From Bacillus sp. USDA818B3_A (GTDB taxonomy: Bacteria; Bacillota; Bacilli; Bacillales; Cytobacillaceae): DNA of 64,000 nt. The notes beneath the pieces are model-generated. The model made no database searches, was not told where the DNA came from, and worked only from the letters and a program-made list of their open reading frames with translations. The translations under genes and the position numbers were made by a program. The stretch covers positions 528,086-592,085 of the forward strand of contig NZ_JAABNN010000001.1 in assembly GCF_009928415.1 (NCBI RefSeq), in the 5' to 3' direction. Positions 26,190 to 35,139 of this stretch are shown piece after piece. Position 1 is the first letter of the stretch. Every line of letters begins with the position of its first letter.

Positions 26190-26945
26190 CTATTCAATGA
26201 TGGCAACGGCACGGGTCCAACCGCCACTTGCGCCTTTTATTTTCACTGGAAACACCGATACCTTAAACCCATAGGGTGGAAGTTGATCAAGATTAGCCAA
26301 TTTTTCAATTTGGCAATATTCTTTTTCTTTCCCAGCGAAATGAGCTGCCCAGAGAACACCCGGACGTGGGTCTTGCTTATAATCTGCCGCCTGATGGGAC
26401 AATGGTGTATCCCAGCCCCAGCCGTCTGTTCCCATCACTTTTATGCCTTGATCGATCAGCCAAAGGGTCGCTTCTGCTGAAACCCCTACATGTATTTCGC
26501 TATAGTCCGGCTGATATCGTTTTTTATCTGCATCACAGCGAATCATGACGATATCAAACGGTTTTAACTGGTAGTCCATTTCTTGCAGCTTTTGTTGTAG
26601 ATCTGCTATCGTGAGTGCATATCCGGCTGGCTTATCTGTGAAATCCAGGACAACTCCATCGTTGAAAAACCACTCTAGCGGCATTTCATCAATGGTCCTG
26701 GCGGGTTTCCCTTCAGACGTTGGCCAATAATGCCACGGTGCATCAACATGTGTTCCAGCATGACTAGTTAAGGTGAGGAACTCCCCGGCAAGCCCTTTTC
26801 TCTCAGGGAAATCTTCAGGACTAACCCCAACTAGCTTGGCACCAAATTCAGCACCTTCTTCATGTGTTTCATACCGAATCGAAAACGGAAGAGGATCTTT
26901 TAATTCCTCTTCAATTGAAACGCTCAAGTCAATGATTTTAGACAT
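26190..26945 (-). CDS. Cyclase-family (kynurenine-formamidase-like) metal hydrolase
   Basis: A 251-residue protein with the family signature SHAGTHVDAPWHYWP (HxGTHxDxPxH, about residues 61-75), which binds divalent metal, and conserved later parts (GWGWDTPLSHQA, ~170). The cyclase/formamidase family includes kynurenine formamidase and isatin hydrolase, so it may open or hydrolyse an amide, lactone or lactam ring in the pathway. It lies between the FAH-family and monooxygenase genes, 24 and 41 bases away. Confidence 0.85.
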   Translation of the reverse strand: MSKIIDLSVSIEEELKDPLPFSIRYETHEEGAEFGAKLVGVSPEDFPERKGLAGEFLTLTSHAGTHVDAPWHYWPTSEGKPARTIDEMPLEWFFNDGVVLDFTDKPAGYALTIADLQQKLQEMDYQLKPFDIVMIRCDADKKRYQPDYSEIHVGVSAEATLWLIDQGIKVMGTDGWGWDTPLSHQAADYKQDPRPGVLWAAHFAGKEKEYCQIEKLANLDQLPPYGFKVSVFPVKIKGASGGWTRAVAIIE

Positions 26946-26969
26946 AAAGTTCCACTCCGTTCATGCATT

Positions 26970-27878
26970 TTAAACAATCCGATTTTTTAGGGAGCCGAGC
27001 CCTGTTATCGAAAGTTCTACTTCATCCCCTGGTTCTAGCCAGCTATGAACCTCTGGACCGAGTTCCATAATGCAGCCAAAGCCGACGGTTCCTGAGCCAA
27101 TAATATCTCCAGGATATAAAGTGACTTCCTCCGACGCCCGTTCAATCATCTCTCCAAAACTATAATAGATATCTTTAAAATTACCGCGGGAAAGGATTTC
27201 TCCATTTACAGCAGCGGTCATCTCTAAGTCGAAGCGATCTTCCAATCTATAAGACTCTAGTTCATCTTTGGTTGCCAGATAGGGTCCAATCGAAGTAGCA
27301 AAATCTTTTCCTTTTGCAGGTCCCAGCAAGACTTTCATTTCTTTCATCTGGATATCCCGAGCTGACCAGTCATTTAAGATGGTATAGCCAAAAATATAAT
27401 TTTCTGCCTCATCAGCCTTGATATTTTTCCCTTCCTTTCCAATGACGCAAGCGAGTTCAAGCTCATAGTCAAGCCGGATACATTTAGAAGGGCGTTTTAC
27501 TTCTTCCCCTGGTCCCTTCATAGCATTGGGATTTGAAAAATAAAAGATCGGCATTTCATACCATTCTGGAGCTACTGTATCCCCATTACGTTTAGTGGCA
27601 TTTTTAACATGAGTTTCAAAGGATACATAATCTCGGAAACTTACAGGTTTGGGAAGCGGTGCAGTCAATTGAATTTCCTCGAGCGAAAAGGATGGAAGAT
27701 CTGTTCTATCCTTTATTCGGTTTAGAATCGTCATGTATTTTTCATTACTTTTCATAAAATCAGCCATATTCTCAGGCACATCACCATTAGAGGCGAGGTT
27801 CATATCAATAACTCTATCTCCTTCGAGCCATCCTGTTCTCATGTGGCCTTCCGGATTATAAAAGGTTACAAGTTTCAT
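26970..27878 (-). CDS. Fumarylacetoacetate hydrolase (FAH) family enzyme
   Basis: A 302-residue FAH-superfamily protein. The C-terminal domain (about 85-300) has RDYVSFETHVKNA, the metal-binding stretch LDYELELACVIGKEGKNI (Glu ligands, ~155) and GYTILNDWSARDIQMKEM (~180), then GSGTVGFGCIMELG. Members act as hydratases, decarboxylases, isomerases or C-C hydrolases on ring-cleavage products. In a meta pathway the likely role is 2-hydroxypentadienoate hydratase or a decarboxylase; not decidable here. AGGAGG ribosome site; 15 bases after the hydrolase gene. Confidence 0.88.
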   Translation of the reverse strand: MKLVTFYNPEGHMRTGWLEGDRVIDMNLASNGDVPENMADFMKSNEKYMTILNRIKDRTDLPSFSLEEIQLTAPLPKPVSFRDYVSFETHVKNATKRNGDTVAPEWYEMPIFYFSNPNAMKGPGEEVKRPSKCIRLDYELELACVIGKEGKNIKADEAENYIFGYTILNDWSARDIQMKEMKVLLGPAKGKDFATSIGPYLATKDELESYRLEDRFDLEMTAAVNGEILSRGNFKDIYYSFGEMIERASEEVTLYPGDIIGSGTVGFGCIMELGPEVHSWLEPGDEVELSITGLGSLKNRIV

Positions 27879-27893
27879 ACCGGGCCTCCTGTA

Positions 27894-29000
27894 TCACTTC
27901 ATTAATTGTTCTTTTAACCAGTCATACATCTCATAGGTTTCAGTAATATTATCCACCTGGCAATGGGATGAACCTGTACTGCTTGTCGGAATGATTTTTA
28001 ACCAGCGCGGACAAGTCAAGTGGTTATAGACATTGTAAGCATTGTCGACGGTATTTTGACGGTCATCTTCACCATGGACAATAAGCGTTGGCATTTGGAT
28101 TTTTTCAGCCACTCCACGTAAGTTATAATGCTGAAGCTTTTCTCTTGCAGCAGGCATGTCTTCTACCCCAAAGATATGTTGTAAAATTTTTGCGAGAGGA
28201 TGGTTGTCCGGCCGTTTAGCCCAAACGTCATTGTAATCATAAACAGCTCCCCAAATGGCACATGCTTTAAATCTTGGTTCAAAGGCTGCAGATCTTGCCG
28301 CCATATAGCCGCCCATGGAAACCGCCATAATTCCGATCCGCTCAGGGTCGACATCCAGATTTTCAACTGCCCATTCGTATGCCGCTGTACCTGCTGTATT
28401 ATAATCATAGCGAGAGTGAATCTGATGGATTCTTAATGCGCCCCCTTGGCCAGGACCGTCAATGGCAAGGAGAGAGATTCCCCTTTCATTTAATAGCTGG
28501 GCAGGTCCATAGTACAATTCCTCTGCTGTTGAATCTAAACCACCGAACATCACCATCAAAGGTCCTTTGGTTTGCCCTGGTGCTTCAAAGAAATATCCAG
28601 GCAAGAATGCATGTTCAAACGGAATATTAACTGCCTTTGGAGGAGAAGCCAACAGCTCGCCTCCTTTTCTAAAGGTTTCTACACCTTTTAAATACGTAGG
28701 AAGTTTTCTTGCATCATCGGGCTGAAGAAAAAACTCCGCCGTGCGGAAATAGTTTGCTGCTCTTAGGTATCCTGAACGTGCAGTTTCTTTATGACCCTTG
28801 TCCATTGCATCATTTGCAGTGGTTAGAGACTTATTTCCGAGTCTCATCCATTCATGATGGAAACTCTCAAGATCTCCTAACTTCATACGGCTCGCTGCAT
28901 CGAGGATTTCATTTACTTCACCGCCGCCGAAATAGGATTGGCTTATCATTCTTACAATCTGATAAGACCACATATAATTTTCAGGAAAGAAATGCCACAT
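27894..29000 (-). CDS. Alpha/beta hydrolase, pseudooxynicotine-hydrolase-like C-C hydrolase
   Basis: A 368-residue hydrolase with a helical N-terminal part (about 1-110) and an alpha/beta core. The oxyanion region is MVMFGGLDSTAEE (~147), the nucleophile lies in IMAVSMGGYMA (Ser ~225), the acid in LIVHGEDDRQN (Asp ~307) and the His near SSHCQVDN (~345). This plan matches the 2,6-dihydroxypseudooxynicotine hydrolase/FrsA-like group, which cleaves C-C bonds next to a keto group, as needed after ring cleavage or side-chain removal. First gene of the operon, about 220 bases after its promoter. Confidence 0.82.
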   Translation of the reverse strand: MWHFFPENYMWSYQIVRMISQSYFGGGEVNEILDAASRMKLGDLESFHHEWMRLGNKSLTTANDAMDKGHKETARSGYLRAANYFRTAEFFLQPDDARKLPTYLKGVETFRKGGELLASPPKAVNIPFEHAFLPGYFFEAPGQTKGPLMVMFGGLDSTAEELYYGPAQLLNERGISLLAIDGPGQGGALRIHQIHSRYDYNTAGTAAYEWAVENLDVDPERIGIMAVSMGGYMAARSAAFEPRFKACAIWGAVYDYNDVWAKRPDNHPLAKILQHIFGVEDMPAAREKLQHYNLRGVAEKIQMPTLIVHGEDDRQNTVDNAYNVYNHLTCPRWLKIIPTSSTGSSHCQVDNITETYEMYDWLKEQLMK

Positions 29001-29503
29001 TAAAAAAACAACTCCTCTATATTTATTAAACTAATAAATTCCTTTTGCTTCCCAGGAATTTACTGCCTCAAACTCTGTAAGGTTGGATCCAAATCCGTTG
29101 AATCATCTCATTTTCGACTCATTCATTCAATATGGGCTGGATGCGGAAAAAAGTATGAAATTTTGTACACCTTCTCCCCCTTTTAAAATAGGAATCTTAC
29201 AAAGCTTAACTTGTGTTTATAGTCATTATTATAAAGAGAATTTAACTTGAAAACGTTTCCGTTTTTGTCATAATTAATATCAATTTTTATCTTTTTTCTA
29301 AATATATTAAATATTTTAGATATTCCGATCATCTAAAAATGTTTCACAAATGATTAGAACTCTTTAAAAATAGTGGGAGATTTTATTTTTTAATGCTGAA
29401 AATAAGAGAATTTTGCGGAATAAAAGCAATTTAAAAATAGGAGATTTTATTTACAAAATTGTTGCTAATAATAAGATTGTAAATAAATTTTAGGAGGAAA
29501 TGG
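29001..29503 (-). promoter_or_regulatory. Control region of the meta-cleavage operon
   Basis: Minus-strand promoter TATAAT at 29233-29228 with a cre-like, palindromic box at 29248-29261 (TGAAAACGTTTCCG; AAAACG-N4-CGTTTT is a perfect inverted repeat) over the -35 region. The ~95 bp from 29225 matches 22733 onward, with identical spacing over the first ~60 bp. The transcript would have a leader of about 220 bases (29221-29001), in which I see no known riboswitch. The part near 29400-29500 is AT-rich and holds the upstream region of the small gene at 29504. Confidence 0.6.
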
Positions 29504-29668
29504 ATGAAACAGAATAATCAAGCGAGTAAGAAGTTGGGTTCTGGTTCTATTATGCAGCCAGAATTTGCTGGAACCGATCCACAGGAGGTAAAACAAGAAA
29601 TTCAAAAAGATGTAAGTGAAGGACAAGGTGCAATGACTTCTCGCGAGGCAGGAGCAATGCGTGATTAA
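29504..29668 (+). CDS. Small spore-protein-like hydrophilic protein (54 aa)
   Basis: A 54-residue protein with a strong AGGAGG site seven bases before the ATG and a terminator directly after its stop. It is rich in Gln, Glu, Ser, Gly and Lys without hydrophobic core; EFAGTDPQEVKQEIQKD in the middle recalls the EFA-x-T-x-x-QEVKQ pattern of gamma-type small acid-soluble spore proteins. The C-terminal MTSREAGAMRD is not typical of that group. I therefore call it SASP-like only. No sigma-G or sigma-K promoter could be assigned with confidence. Confidence 0.55.
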   Translation: MKQNNQASKKLGSGSIMQPEFAGTDPQEVKQEIQKDVSEGQGAMTSREAGAMRD

Positions 29669-29692
29669 AAAACCACTTCAGTGGTTTTTTTT
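29669..29692 (+). terminator. Terminator of the 54-aa gene
   Basis: AAAACCAC-TTCA-GTGGTTTTTTTT hairpin. Confidence 0.9.
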
Positions 29693-29709
29693 CTGCCTCG
29701 AAGTCATAT

Positions 29710-30600
29710 CTAATCCCAAGAGCTTTGCTGTTTTTTGTATGCCAATGGTGTCATGTTCATCGACTTTCGGAATTGATCAATGAAATAACTTGTACTGTTA
29801 AATCCTACTTGATAGGCCACATCCGTGACACTAGATTCTGGTTGTTGTAGTAAAATTAAACTTTTTTGAATTCGATAATCGGTTACGTAATTCAGAGGAG
29901 TCTTCTTTAAAATTCGTTTGAAGTATCGACAGCATTCAGAACGGCTTAATTGACCAGCTCGTGCAATATCTTCTAAAAGAATTTTTTCAGGATAATACAG
30001 GTGGACCCAATTTAACATTTGCTTCATACGCTGACTTTTTATCATTTCTGTCTGTTCATACTCTAATTCGATGCCAATAATAATGAGGTTCTTCCAAATA
30101 GAGGTTAGATTGACGGAAATATCAATTTCATAGTATGTTGGCTTTTGTTTGATCAACTGATTGATTTTCATAATAGAATCCAAAATTTGATTCGCCCAGA
30201 ACTCCTTTGGAACCAAACGTAAATAAGGAATATTCGTCGCCTGGAGAAAAGGAGCTACATAGGTTGGATAAAGTTCTTGTGATACAACGAAACTTGGGGA
30301 AACATTTAAACAAATATAAGTACAACCCGAATTAATCTGATCCTTTGCCATGTGCAGACATCCACTATTGATAAATAGCCCCTCGCTTTCTTGCACACGA
30401 AGGTTTTCTTCATTGATCTGAAAAATCGCCTCACCCTTGACTACGAGAACAAACTGAAATTCGTCATGCCAATGAAGCGGTATATAGCCATTTATATTTT
30501 GGTTAATTGTTGTTTCGTAACAGGCAATTGGTAATACCATAGTACGATGTTCGGTTAATTCTTTTAGACTCTGGTCAACCATGAAGTCCTTAATTTGCAT
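29710..30600 (-). CDS. AraC-family regulator (divergent from DMT transporter)
   Basis: A 296-residue regulator with an N-terminal cupin ([20 protein letters not shown], about residues 40-60) and a C-terminal AraC domain (about 195-290: [21 protein letters not shown] and [22 protein letters not shown]). Divergent from the EamA transporter gene at 30720 with 119 bases between them, so it probably controls that gene. GAGGTAGGG ribosome site. Confidence 0.88.
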   Translation of the reverse strand: MQIKDFMVDQSLKELTEHRTMVLPIACYETTINQNINGYIPLHWHDEFQFVLVVKGEAIFQINEENLRVQESEGLFINSGCLHMAKDQINSGCTYICLNVSPSFVVSQELYPTYVAPFLQATNIPYLRLVPKEFWANQILDSIMKINQLIKQKPTYYEIDISVNLTSIWKNLIIIGIELEYEQTEMIKSQRMKQMLNWVHLYYPEKILLEDIARAGQLSRSECCRYFKRILKKTPLNYVTDYRIQKSLILLQQPESSVTDVAYQVGFNSTSYFIDQFRKSMNMTPLAYKKQQSSWD

Positions 30601-30719
30601 TTCCCTACCTCAATATCCTTATATTTTTTCATTCAATTCGGGTATTAATTCCGAGGTTCTTCCCTTATTATTTAAAGTATTATAACACTATTTTTATATT
30701 TAAAGGTGGAAAATCAATC

Positions 30720-31679
30720 ATGAATAGACGTAAGGGGATCTTTCTTGTGATAACGGGGGCGGTATTTTGGGGGATCGGCGGCACCGTTGCTAAAAAGCTT
30801 TTTCAACAGTATCAAATTGATGTAGATTGGCTGGTAGCAATTCGATTGCTCATTGCTGGTTTTTTACTCCTAACCGTTCAATTTTTTATAAAAGACCGCT
30901 CCCAGATATTGGCTGTTTGGAAAAATCGAAAGACAGCTATTCAATTGATTATCTTCGGATTAGTCGGTATGCTTGCAGTTCAATACACCTATATGGCTTC
31001 TATTGAACATGGAAATGCTGCTGTAGCCACACTATTACAATATTTAGCACCTGTTATGATTATCCTATACTTAATTCTCCGCAAACAAGCGGTCCTAACA
31101 CAAAGGGATGTATTGACTGCTTCCTTAGCGTTAGTGGGTTGTTTTTTCTTATTAACAAATGGCTCTATCTCTCAATTGTCTGTGCCGCCACTTGCGATTG
31201 TTTGGGGTATTTTTTCTGGAATTGCGTTAGCTTTTTATACTTTATATGCTTTACCTCTTCTTTCGAAATACGATTCACTTGTCATTGTCGGATGGGCGAT
31301 GATGATTGGTGGACTTGCATTAAGTTTTATCCATCCGCCTTGGCAAATGGACATTACAAGCTTAACATTAGAAGCTTATTTATATTTAATCTTCATTATT
31401 ATATTTGGTACGATGATTGCATTTTGGTTCTATATAGAAAGTTTACAAAGTCTGCAGCCTAAAGAGTCCAGTCTTTTAGGCAGCATTGAGCCGCTAGCTG
31501 CCGTTTTAACAACGGTCTATTGGTTAAAGGAACCCTTTGGCTTTTTCCAATGGATTGGGACAGCTTGTATCGTTGGGATGATATTATTGTTGGCTTTGAA
31601 TAAAAATTCTTCAAAGAGTAACCAACAATCTAAAGTTCAAAAGCCCTTCAAAATTAACAAGTCTAGTGCAGGTATATAA
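30720..31679 (+). CDS. EamA-type DMT-superfamily transporter
   Basis: A 319-residue membrane protein with ten transmembrane segments in two EamA repeats (about 7-140 and 155-295), starting [20 protein letters not shown] as in YicL/YwfM-like carriers. Such proteins usually export amino acids or metabolites. The AraC gene next to it on the other strand is the likely regulator. ATG after AAAGGTGG. Confidence 0.88.
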   Translation: MNRRKGIFLVITGAVFWGIGGTVAKKLFQQYQIDVDWLVAIRLLIAGFLLLTVQFFIKDRSQILAVWKNRKTAIQLIIFGLVGMLAVQYTYMASIEHGNAAVATLLQYLAPVMIILYLILRKQAVLTQRDVLTASLALVGCFFLLTNGSISQLSVPPLAIVWGIFSGIALAFYTLYALPLLSKYDSLVIVGWAMMIGGLALSFIHPPWQMDITSLTLEAYLYLIFIIIFGTMIAFWFYIESLQSLQPKESSLLGSIEPLAAVLTTVYWLKEPFGFFQWIGTACIVGMILLLALNKNSSKSNQQSKVQKPFKINKSSAGI

Positions 31680-31689
31680 TGTTTCCATT

Positions 31690-32280
31690 CTAAACAAACA
31701 ATTTCTTAAACCACTGAAACACTGGATTGATGATTTGTCGGTAGACCCACCGGATCGGATAATAAATGAAAGTTTTCCAGAACCAGCGGACAGGATAATA
31801 GACAAGATGCATCCAAAACCACTTAAGCCCGTTAAGGAGGAGCTTCAGAATTTTACTGCAAAGATGCAAAACCGGAATAAAGATCTCCCGATAGAACCAG
31901 ATCAGTATATATTTCCACAGCAAATAAAATGGATAATAAATGACATAATACACAAAAGGAAACAGCAGATAATACCACAAAACCTTGAATAACGGAATAA
32001 ATACGTTGTTCCACACATAGAAGAAAAAAGGTGACAAGAGCCGGTGCCACAACCATCGGATAGGAATATAGATTAGAAAGTGCCAGAGAGGGAATAGAAT
32101 ATGTCTCCATAAGAATATAATAACGGGTAGAATGATAGTGTCCCACAGCCATTGAAGCGGCAAAACAATTAGATAGTTCCAAATAAATTTTAATACTTGC
32201 AGAATAATATAAACAGGGAAATATACAATGAAAACGATGCCTCGTAAAATATATTTAACAAGTGACTCCAGTTCTTTCAA
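31690..32280 (-). CDS. Trp/Tyr/Pro-periodic membrane protein of unknown function
   Basis: A ~196-residue protein composed almost only of Leu, Ile, Phe, Tyr, Trp and Pro with a few Arg/Lys/His. Prolines recur every 11-12 residues, each unit having the form P-(hydrophobic)5-W-x-x-(hydrophobic)3 (for example PVIIFLWRHILF, PFFFYVWNNVFI, PLFKVLWYYLLF), so it looks built by repetition. YYP(V/I)RW occurs twice near the C-terminus. TTG at 32280 after AAGGAAGTGG is the likely start (GTG 32289 lies too close to the site). The open frame and ribosome site support a real gene; I do not recognise the family. Confidence 0.6.
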   Translation of the reverse strand: MKELESLVKYILRGIVFIVYFPVYIILQVLKFIWNYLIVLPLQWLWDTIILPVIIFLWRHILFPLWHFLIYIPIRWLWHRLLSPFFFYVWNNVFIPLFKVLWYYLLFPFVYYVIYYPFYLLWKYILIWFYREIFIPVLHLCSKILKLLLNGLKWFWMHLVYYPVRWFWKTFIYYPIRWVYRQIINPVFQWFKKLFV

Positions 32281-32301
32281 AATTTCCACTTCCTTGCTAA
32301 T

Positions 32302-32336
32302 GAAAACGGGAAACCTTCTTGAGGCTTCCCGTTTTT
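32302..32336 (-). terminator. Hairpin terminator after the truncated MFS gene
   Basis: AAAACGGGAA / TTCCCGTTTT stem with a 13-base loop. Confidence 0.7.
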
Positions 32337-32426
32337 CAAACTGTACGTGCCCTACTAATGTATATGTTTAACGAAATGTTTCAATGATCAGTGCTCGTTT
32401 CTTTTATTGAGTGAGAACTATAAATC

Positions 32427-33505
32427 TTAAATGGTATACTCCTCAGTGGAGATTTGCTTTGTCGGACTATACATATTATTTCTTAGGAAAATAGTTACCA
32501 AACCTAATATCAAGGAAAGGACCCCCACTAATATAACGTATTGTGTGCCCATTTCTGATATGAATAACCCGCCGAAAGCTGTGCCAACTGTTGTTCCTAC
32601 GTTACATGCTGATATAAATAAACCATTGGCAAAATCAGGAGCTTCTGGAGCTGAAGATGAAATCAAATATTGATTAATATTTGCCATGATACCTCCAGCC
32701 AATACTCCCCAAAGGAAAGTGATGATTACCATAGGGACGGCAAACTCTCCAGTGAAGAATAAAAGGATGTAAACTACACTCAAAGCACAAGGAAAAGTTA
32801 AGATGGACTTAATAGGACTATTAGTGAGTACCTTCCCTGCAACGATGTTTCCAATAATATTAGCTCCACTGAAAACGAATAAAGTTAAACTGATGGTATT
32901 CGGAGACATTTGGGTAACCGTTTCAAGATACTCTGCAATATAACTATATACCCCGAATACGGATGCATTTAATAAAATGACAGCTACTATAGAGACCCAT
33001 AAAATGGATTTTTTTAATACAGCAATTTGTTCTCCGTAAGATTGTCTTTCTTCAACAGGCATTGATGGTACAAAAATCAATGTAGCGACCAATACAATTA
33101 CATTTACAATAGCAAAGAATCCCATCGCCATTTCATACGAAAAAGCACTATATATAAAACTTGCAATTGGGACGCCGGCTACCATACCAGCGGATACACC
33201 TATAAATACTTTTGAAACAGCTTTTGGAGCTTCTTCAGGTTTTACTGAGGAAGCGGCTACGGTAAATGCCATGGAACAATAAACCGGATGGAAAAGAGCT
33301 AGCGCGATACGAATGATTAATAGAAGGTTAAAGTTAGTTACAAATACGGATGCGATGTTTCCCACAACGAAAACACTTAATACAAGTAACATGACCTTCT
33401 TTCGATTGATCCCGGATAACAATAACGGCATCGTTGGTCCAGAAACCGCAATGGTAAGAGCGAAAAGACTCACCAGTAATCCTGCCCTTGATATGCTGAC
33501 ATTAT
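32427..33505 (-). pseudogene. 5'-truncated MFS drug-efflux transporter
   Basis: About 350 residues of an AraJ/YdhP-type 12-helix transporter are intact from NVSISRAGLLVSLFALTIAV (loop and helix 2) to the C-terminus, but helix 1 and the start are missing. Intact relatives have about 30 more residues before this. Reading upstream in frame gives no start codon with a ribosome site and runs into the remnant of a tetR gene on the other strand at about 33490-33520. GTG at 33473 could start a shorter protein lacking helix 1 and part of helix 2; I think that is non-functional. A single deletion explains both truncations. Confidence 0.75.
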
Positions 33506-33508
33506 GTT

Positions 33509-33697
33509 TTGGAAGGTTACAAAGAAAAACTGCATAAAACAGAAGGAAAAAATGAAGGTTTAAGTGAAGATGTTGTTGTTAAATTCGCTGCAAATGCTTA
33601 TGTAGGGGTATTGGAATCCTGGTTAAAGGATGGGATGCCTTTTCCGCCTAAGACCATAGCAAAAGAATTGGGGATTTTGCTTGAGAGGATTATATAG
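33509..33697 (+). pseudogene. 5'-truncated TetR-family regulator
   Basis: Only the C-terminal ~62 residues remain (VVVKFAANAYVGVLESWLKD, MPFPPKTIAKELGILLERII), matching the end of the ligand domain of TetR/AcrR repressors. The DNA-binding domain is gone; the frame is closed by TGA just upstream. It would have been the divergent repressor of the MFS gene at 32427, whose 5' end is lost at the same point. Confidence 0.75.
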
Positions 33698-33783
33698 TAA
33701 AGCTGCTTATTCCCGCATCTAGGATTTAGAGGGTCCGAAGTTATCTGTGGCGGGATCAGGTTAAGCACCCGAGCTGATTAATA

Positions 33784-33976
33784 GGGGGAAAATTTCCGCT
33801 TAATTAGTAAATAGGCATTAAAAATAGTGTAAATAGACGGAGAGATTCCGCCTATTTACCTAAAAATCGTGAAAATGGGGGTTTTTGCTTTGCTTAGCCG
33901 GAAAATTTCCGCTTATTTTACCCCGAAACGAACTCATTGTGCATTTAACCGGAAAATCTCAGCTTATTCTACCTTT
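33784..33976. repeat. Four spaced ~28-bp imperfect repeats (CGGAAAATTTCCGCTTATTTTACC type)
   Basis: Copies at about 33784-33812, 33835-33864, 33896-33924 and 33947-33976, separated by 22-31 bp of unrelated sequence, each with a small inverted repeat (CGGAAAATTTCCG, CGGAGAGATTCCG) followed by CTTATTTTACC. The rest of 33698-34164 shows no reading frame. The copies differ too much for a CRISPR array; similar motifs are scattered in Bacillus genomes. Function unknown. Confidence 0.65.
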
Positions 33977-34164
33977 GCTGGTTACTTGATTAAGGACACT
34001 CGCCAATGACTAACGAGTTTTATTTTTTATGTACCAATGCAATTCCAATACGACTGTTATTTCGGGACTTATCTTAAAAAAAATACCTCAAAACGGAACC
34101 CTTTATCAGCATACCTAGCCTTTTTTAATAACATAAATCCCAGCCTTGATTGAAAGGTCAAAAT

Positions 34165-35046
34165 CTATTGCAGAAATTGATAGAGTGCTCCGTAAAGGTT
34201 AGCATCATTTCTGAATTCACAAGTAACAACCTTTGGATTGGCTGTATGGATTGGGTTTTTCTTTTTCAATTGATTGATGGCCCATTCAATACGTTCAAGG
34301 ACTACTGGTTGTGAACTAATGCCTCCTCCGATGGCAATGATTTCTGGGTCGAGAATATATTGCAAATTAAGAATCATGGTCCCCAATTGGATACAGTATT
34401 CATCGAAGATCGCATTAGCTTCTTTATCTTGAGCGTTAATGAACTCAAATACAGCCTCTCCGTTTGCTGGATCCTTCAGTTTCTTCACTTCCGCAATTCG
34501 GTTAACCAATTGAACAGCGGAACATTCAGACCCGACAAATTTTCCCTCTCTTGTTTGGGGATTCACTTCGTTCATGACATAACTCACTTCTCCTGCAGAA
34601 AGATGGAAGCCTCTATGAAGTTTGCTATCTATAATAATTCCTCCCCCAACACCACTTCCCAGCACTAGAACGACAGAATCTTTCGCCTCTTTCACACTGC
34701 CCAGCCACAATTCGGCTAGTGCTGCACATTTCGCATCATTCTCGATGGTTACATCTTTTCCAAATCTTTCTTCCACTATTTTTGCCAATTGAACTTCATG
34801 TAAAAACGGAAGAAGTCCACCATGATAAATCGTTCCTTTCTCTGCATCAATGGTCCCTGGACAGCTGAAGGCAATCCCTCTCAATTCTTTTAAATCATGT
34901 TCTTCAATAATGGAAAAAATCACGTCTTTAAATTCGGATAAATTAGTTGTCGGTGTTCGCTTTTTCCACTTTTCGATGATGTCCCCCGCTTGATTCATTA
35001 GAGCATATTTAATAAATGTCCCACCAATATCGATGACTAAATACAT
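34165..35046 (-). CDS. ROK-family sugar kinase
   Basis: A 293-residue ROK protein beginning MYLVIDIGGTFIKYALM (phosphate loop) with the second ATP region VLVLGSGVGGGIIIDSKLHRG (quoted in part: LGSGVGGGIIID, about residue 125) and IENDAKCAALAE (catalytic Asp, ~103). There is no helix-turn-helix, so it is a kinase rather than a repressor. The zinc motif CXCGXXGCXE of many ROK enzymes is absent (the region reads SECSAVQL). It probably phosphorylates a hexose; part of the glycoside locus 34-43 kb on the same strand. Confidence 0.88.
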   Translation of the reverse strand: MYLVIDIGGTFIKYALMNQAGDIIEKWKKRTPTTNLSEFKDVIFSIIEEHDLKELRGIAFSCPGTIDAEKGTIYHGGLLPFLHEVQLAKIVEERFGKDVTIENDAKCAALAELWLGSVKEAKDSVVLVLGSGVGGGIIIDSKLHRGFHLSAGEVSYVMNEVNPQTREGKFVGSECSAVQLVNRIAEVKKLKDPANGEAVFEFINAQDKEANAIFDEYCIQLGTMILNLQYILDPEIIAIGGGISSQPVVLERIEWAINQLKKKNPIHTANPKVVTCEFRNDANLYGALYQFLQ

Positions 35047-35098
35047 GTTTTTTTCTCCGATCTAAATTTTAATTTACGTTCACCTTATCCAAAATAGA

Positions 35099-35132
35099 AA
35101 ATGCCCCATTAAGAAAAAATTAGGGGCACTCC
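35099..35132 (-). terminator. Terminator after the MBL-fold hydrolase gene
   Basis: TGCCCC...GGGGCA stem followed by TTTTC on the minus strand. Confidence 0.75.
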
Positions 35133-35139
35133 TATAATT

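Noticed and set aside
31666-31992. Plus-strand frame opposite the Trp/Pro-rich membrane protein
   Set aside because: It contains PEP-like regularity (PPDRIIN, PADRIID) but only mirrors the repeats of the minus-strand gene and lacks a ribosome site. The mirrored regularity means the minus-strand gene call itself deserves a homologue check.
33784-33976. CRISPR-like array
   Set aside because: Only four copies, each different in several positions, spacer lengths 22-31 bp, no leader and no cas genes.
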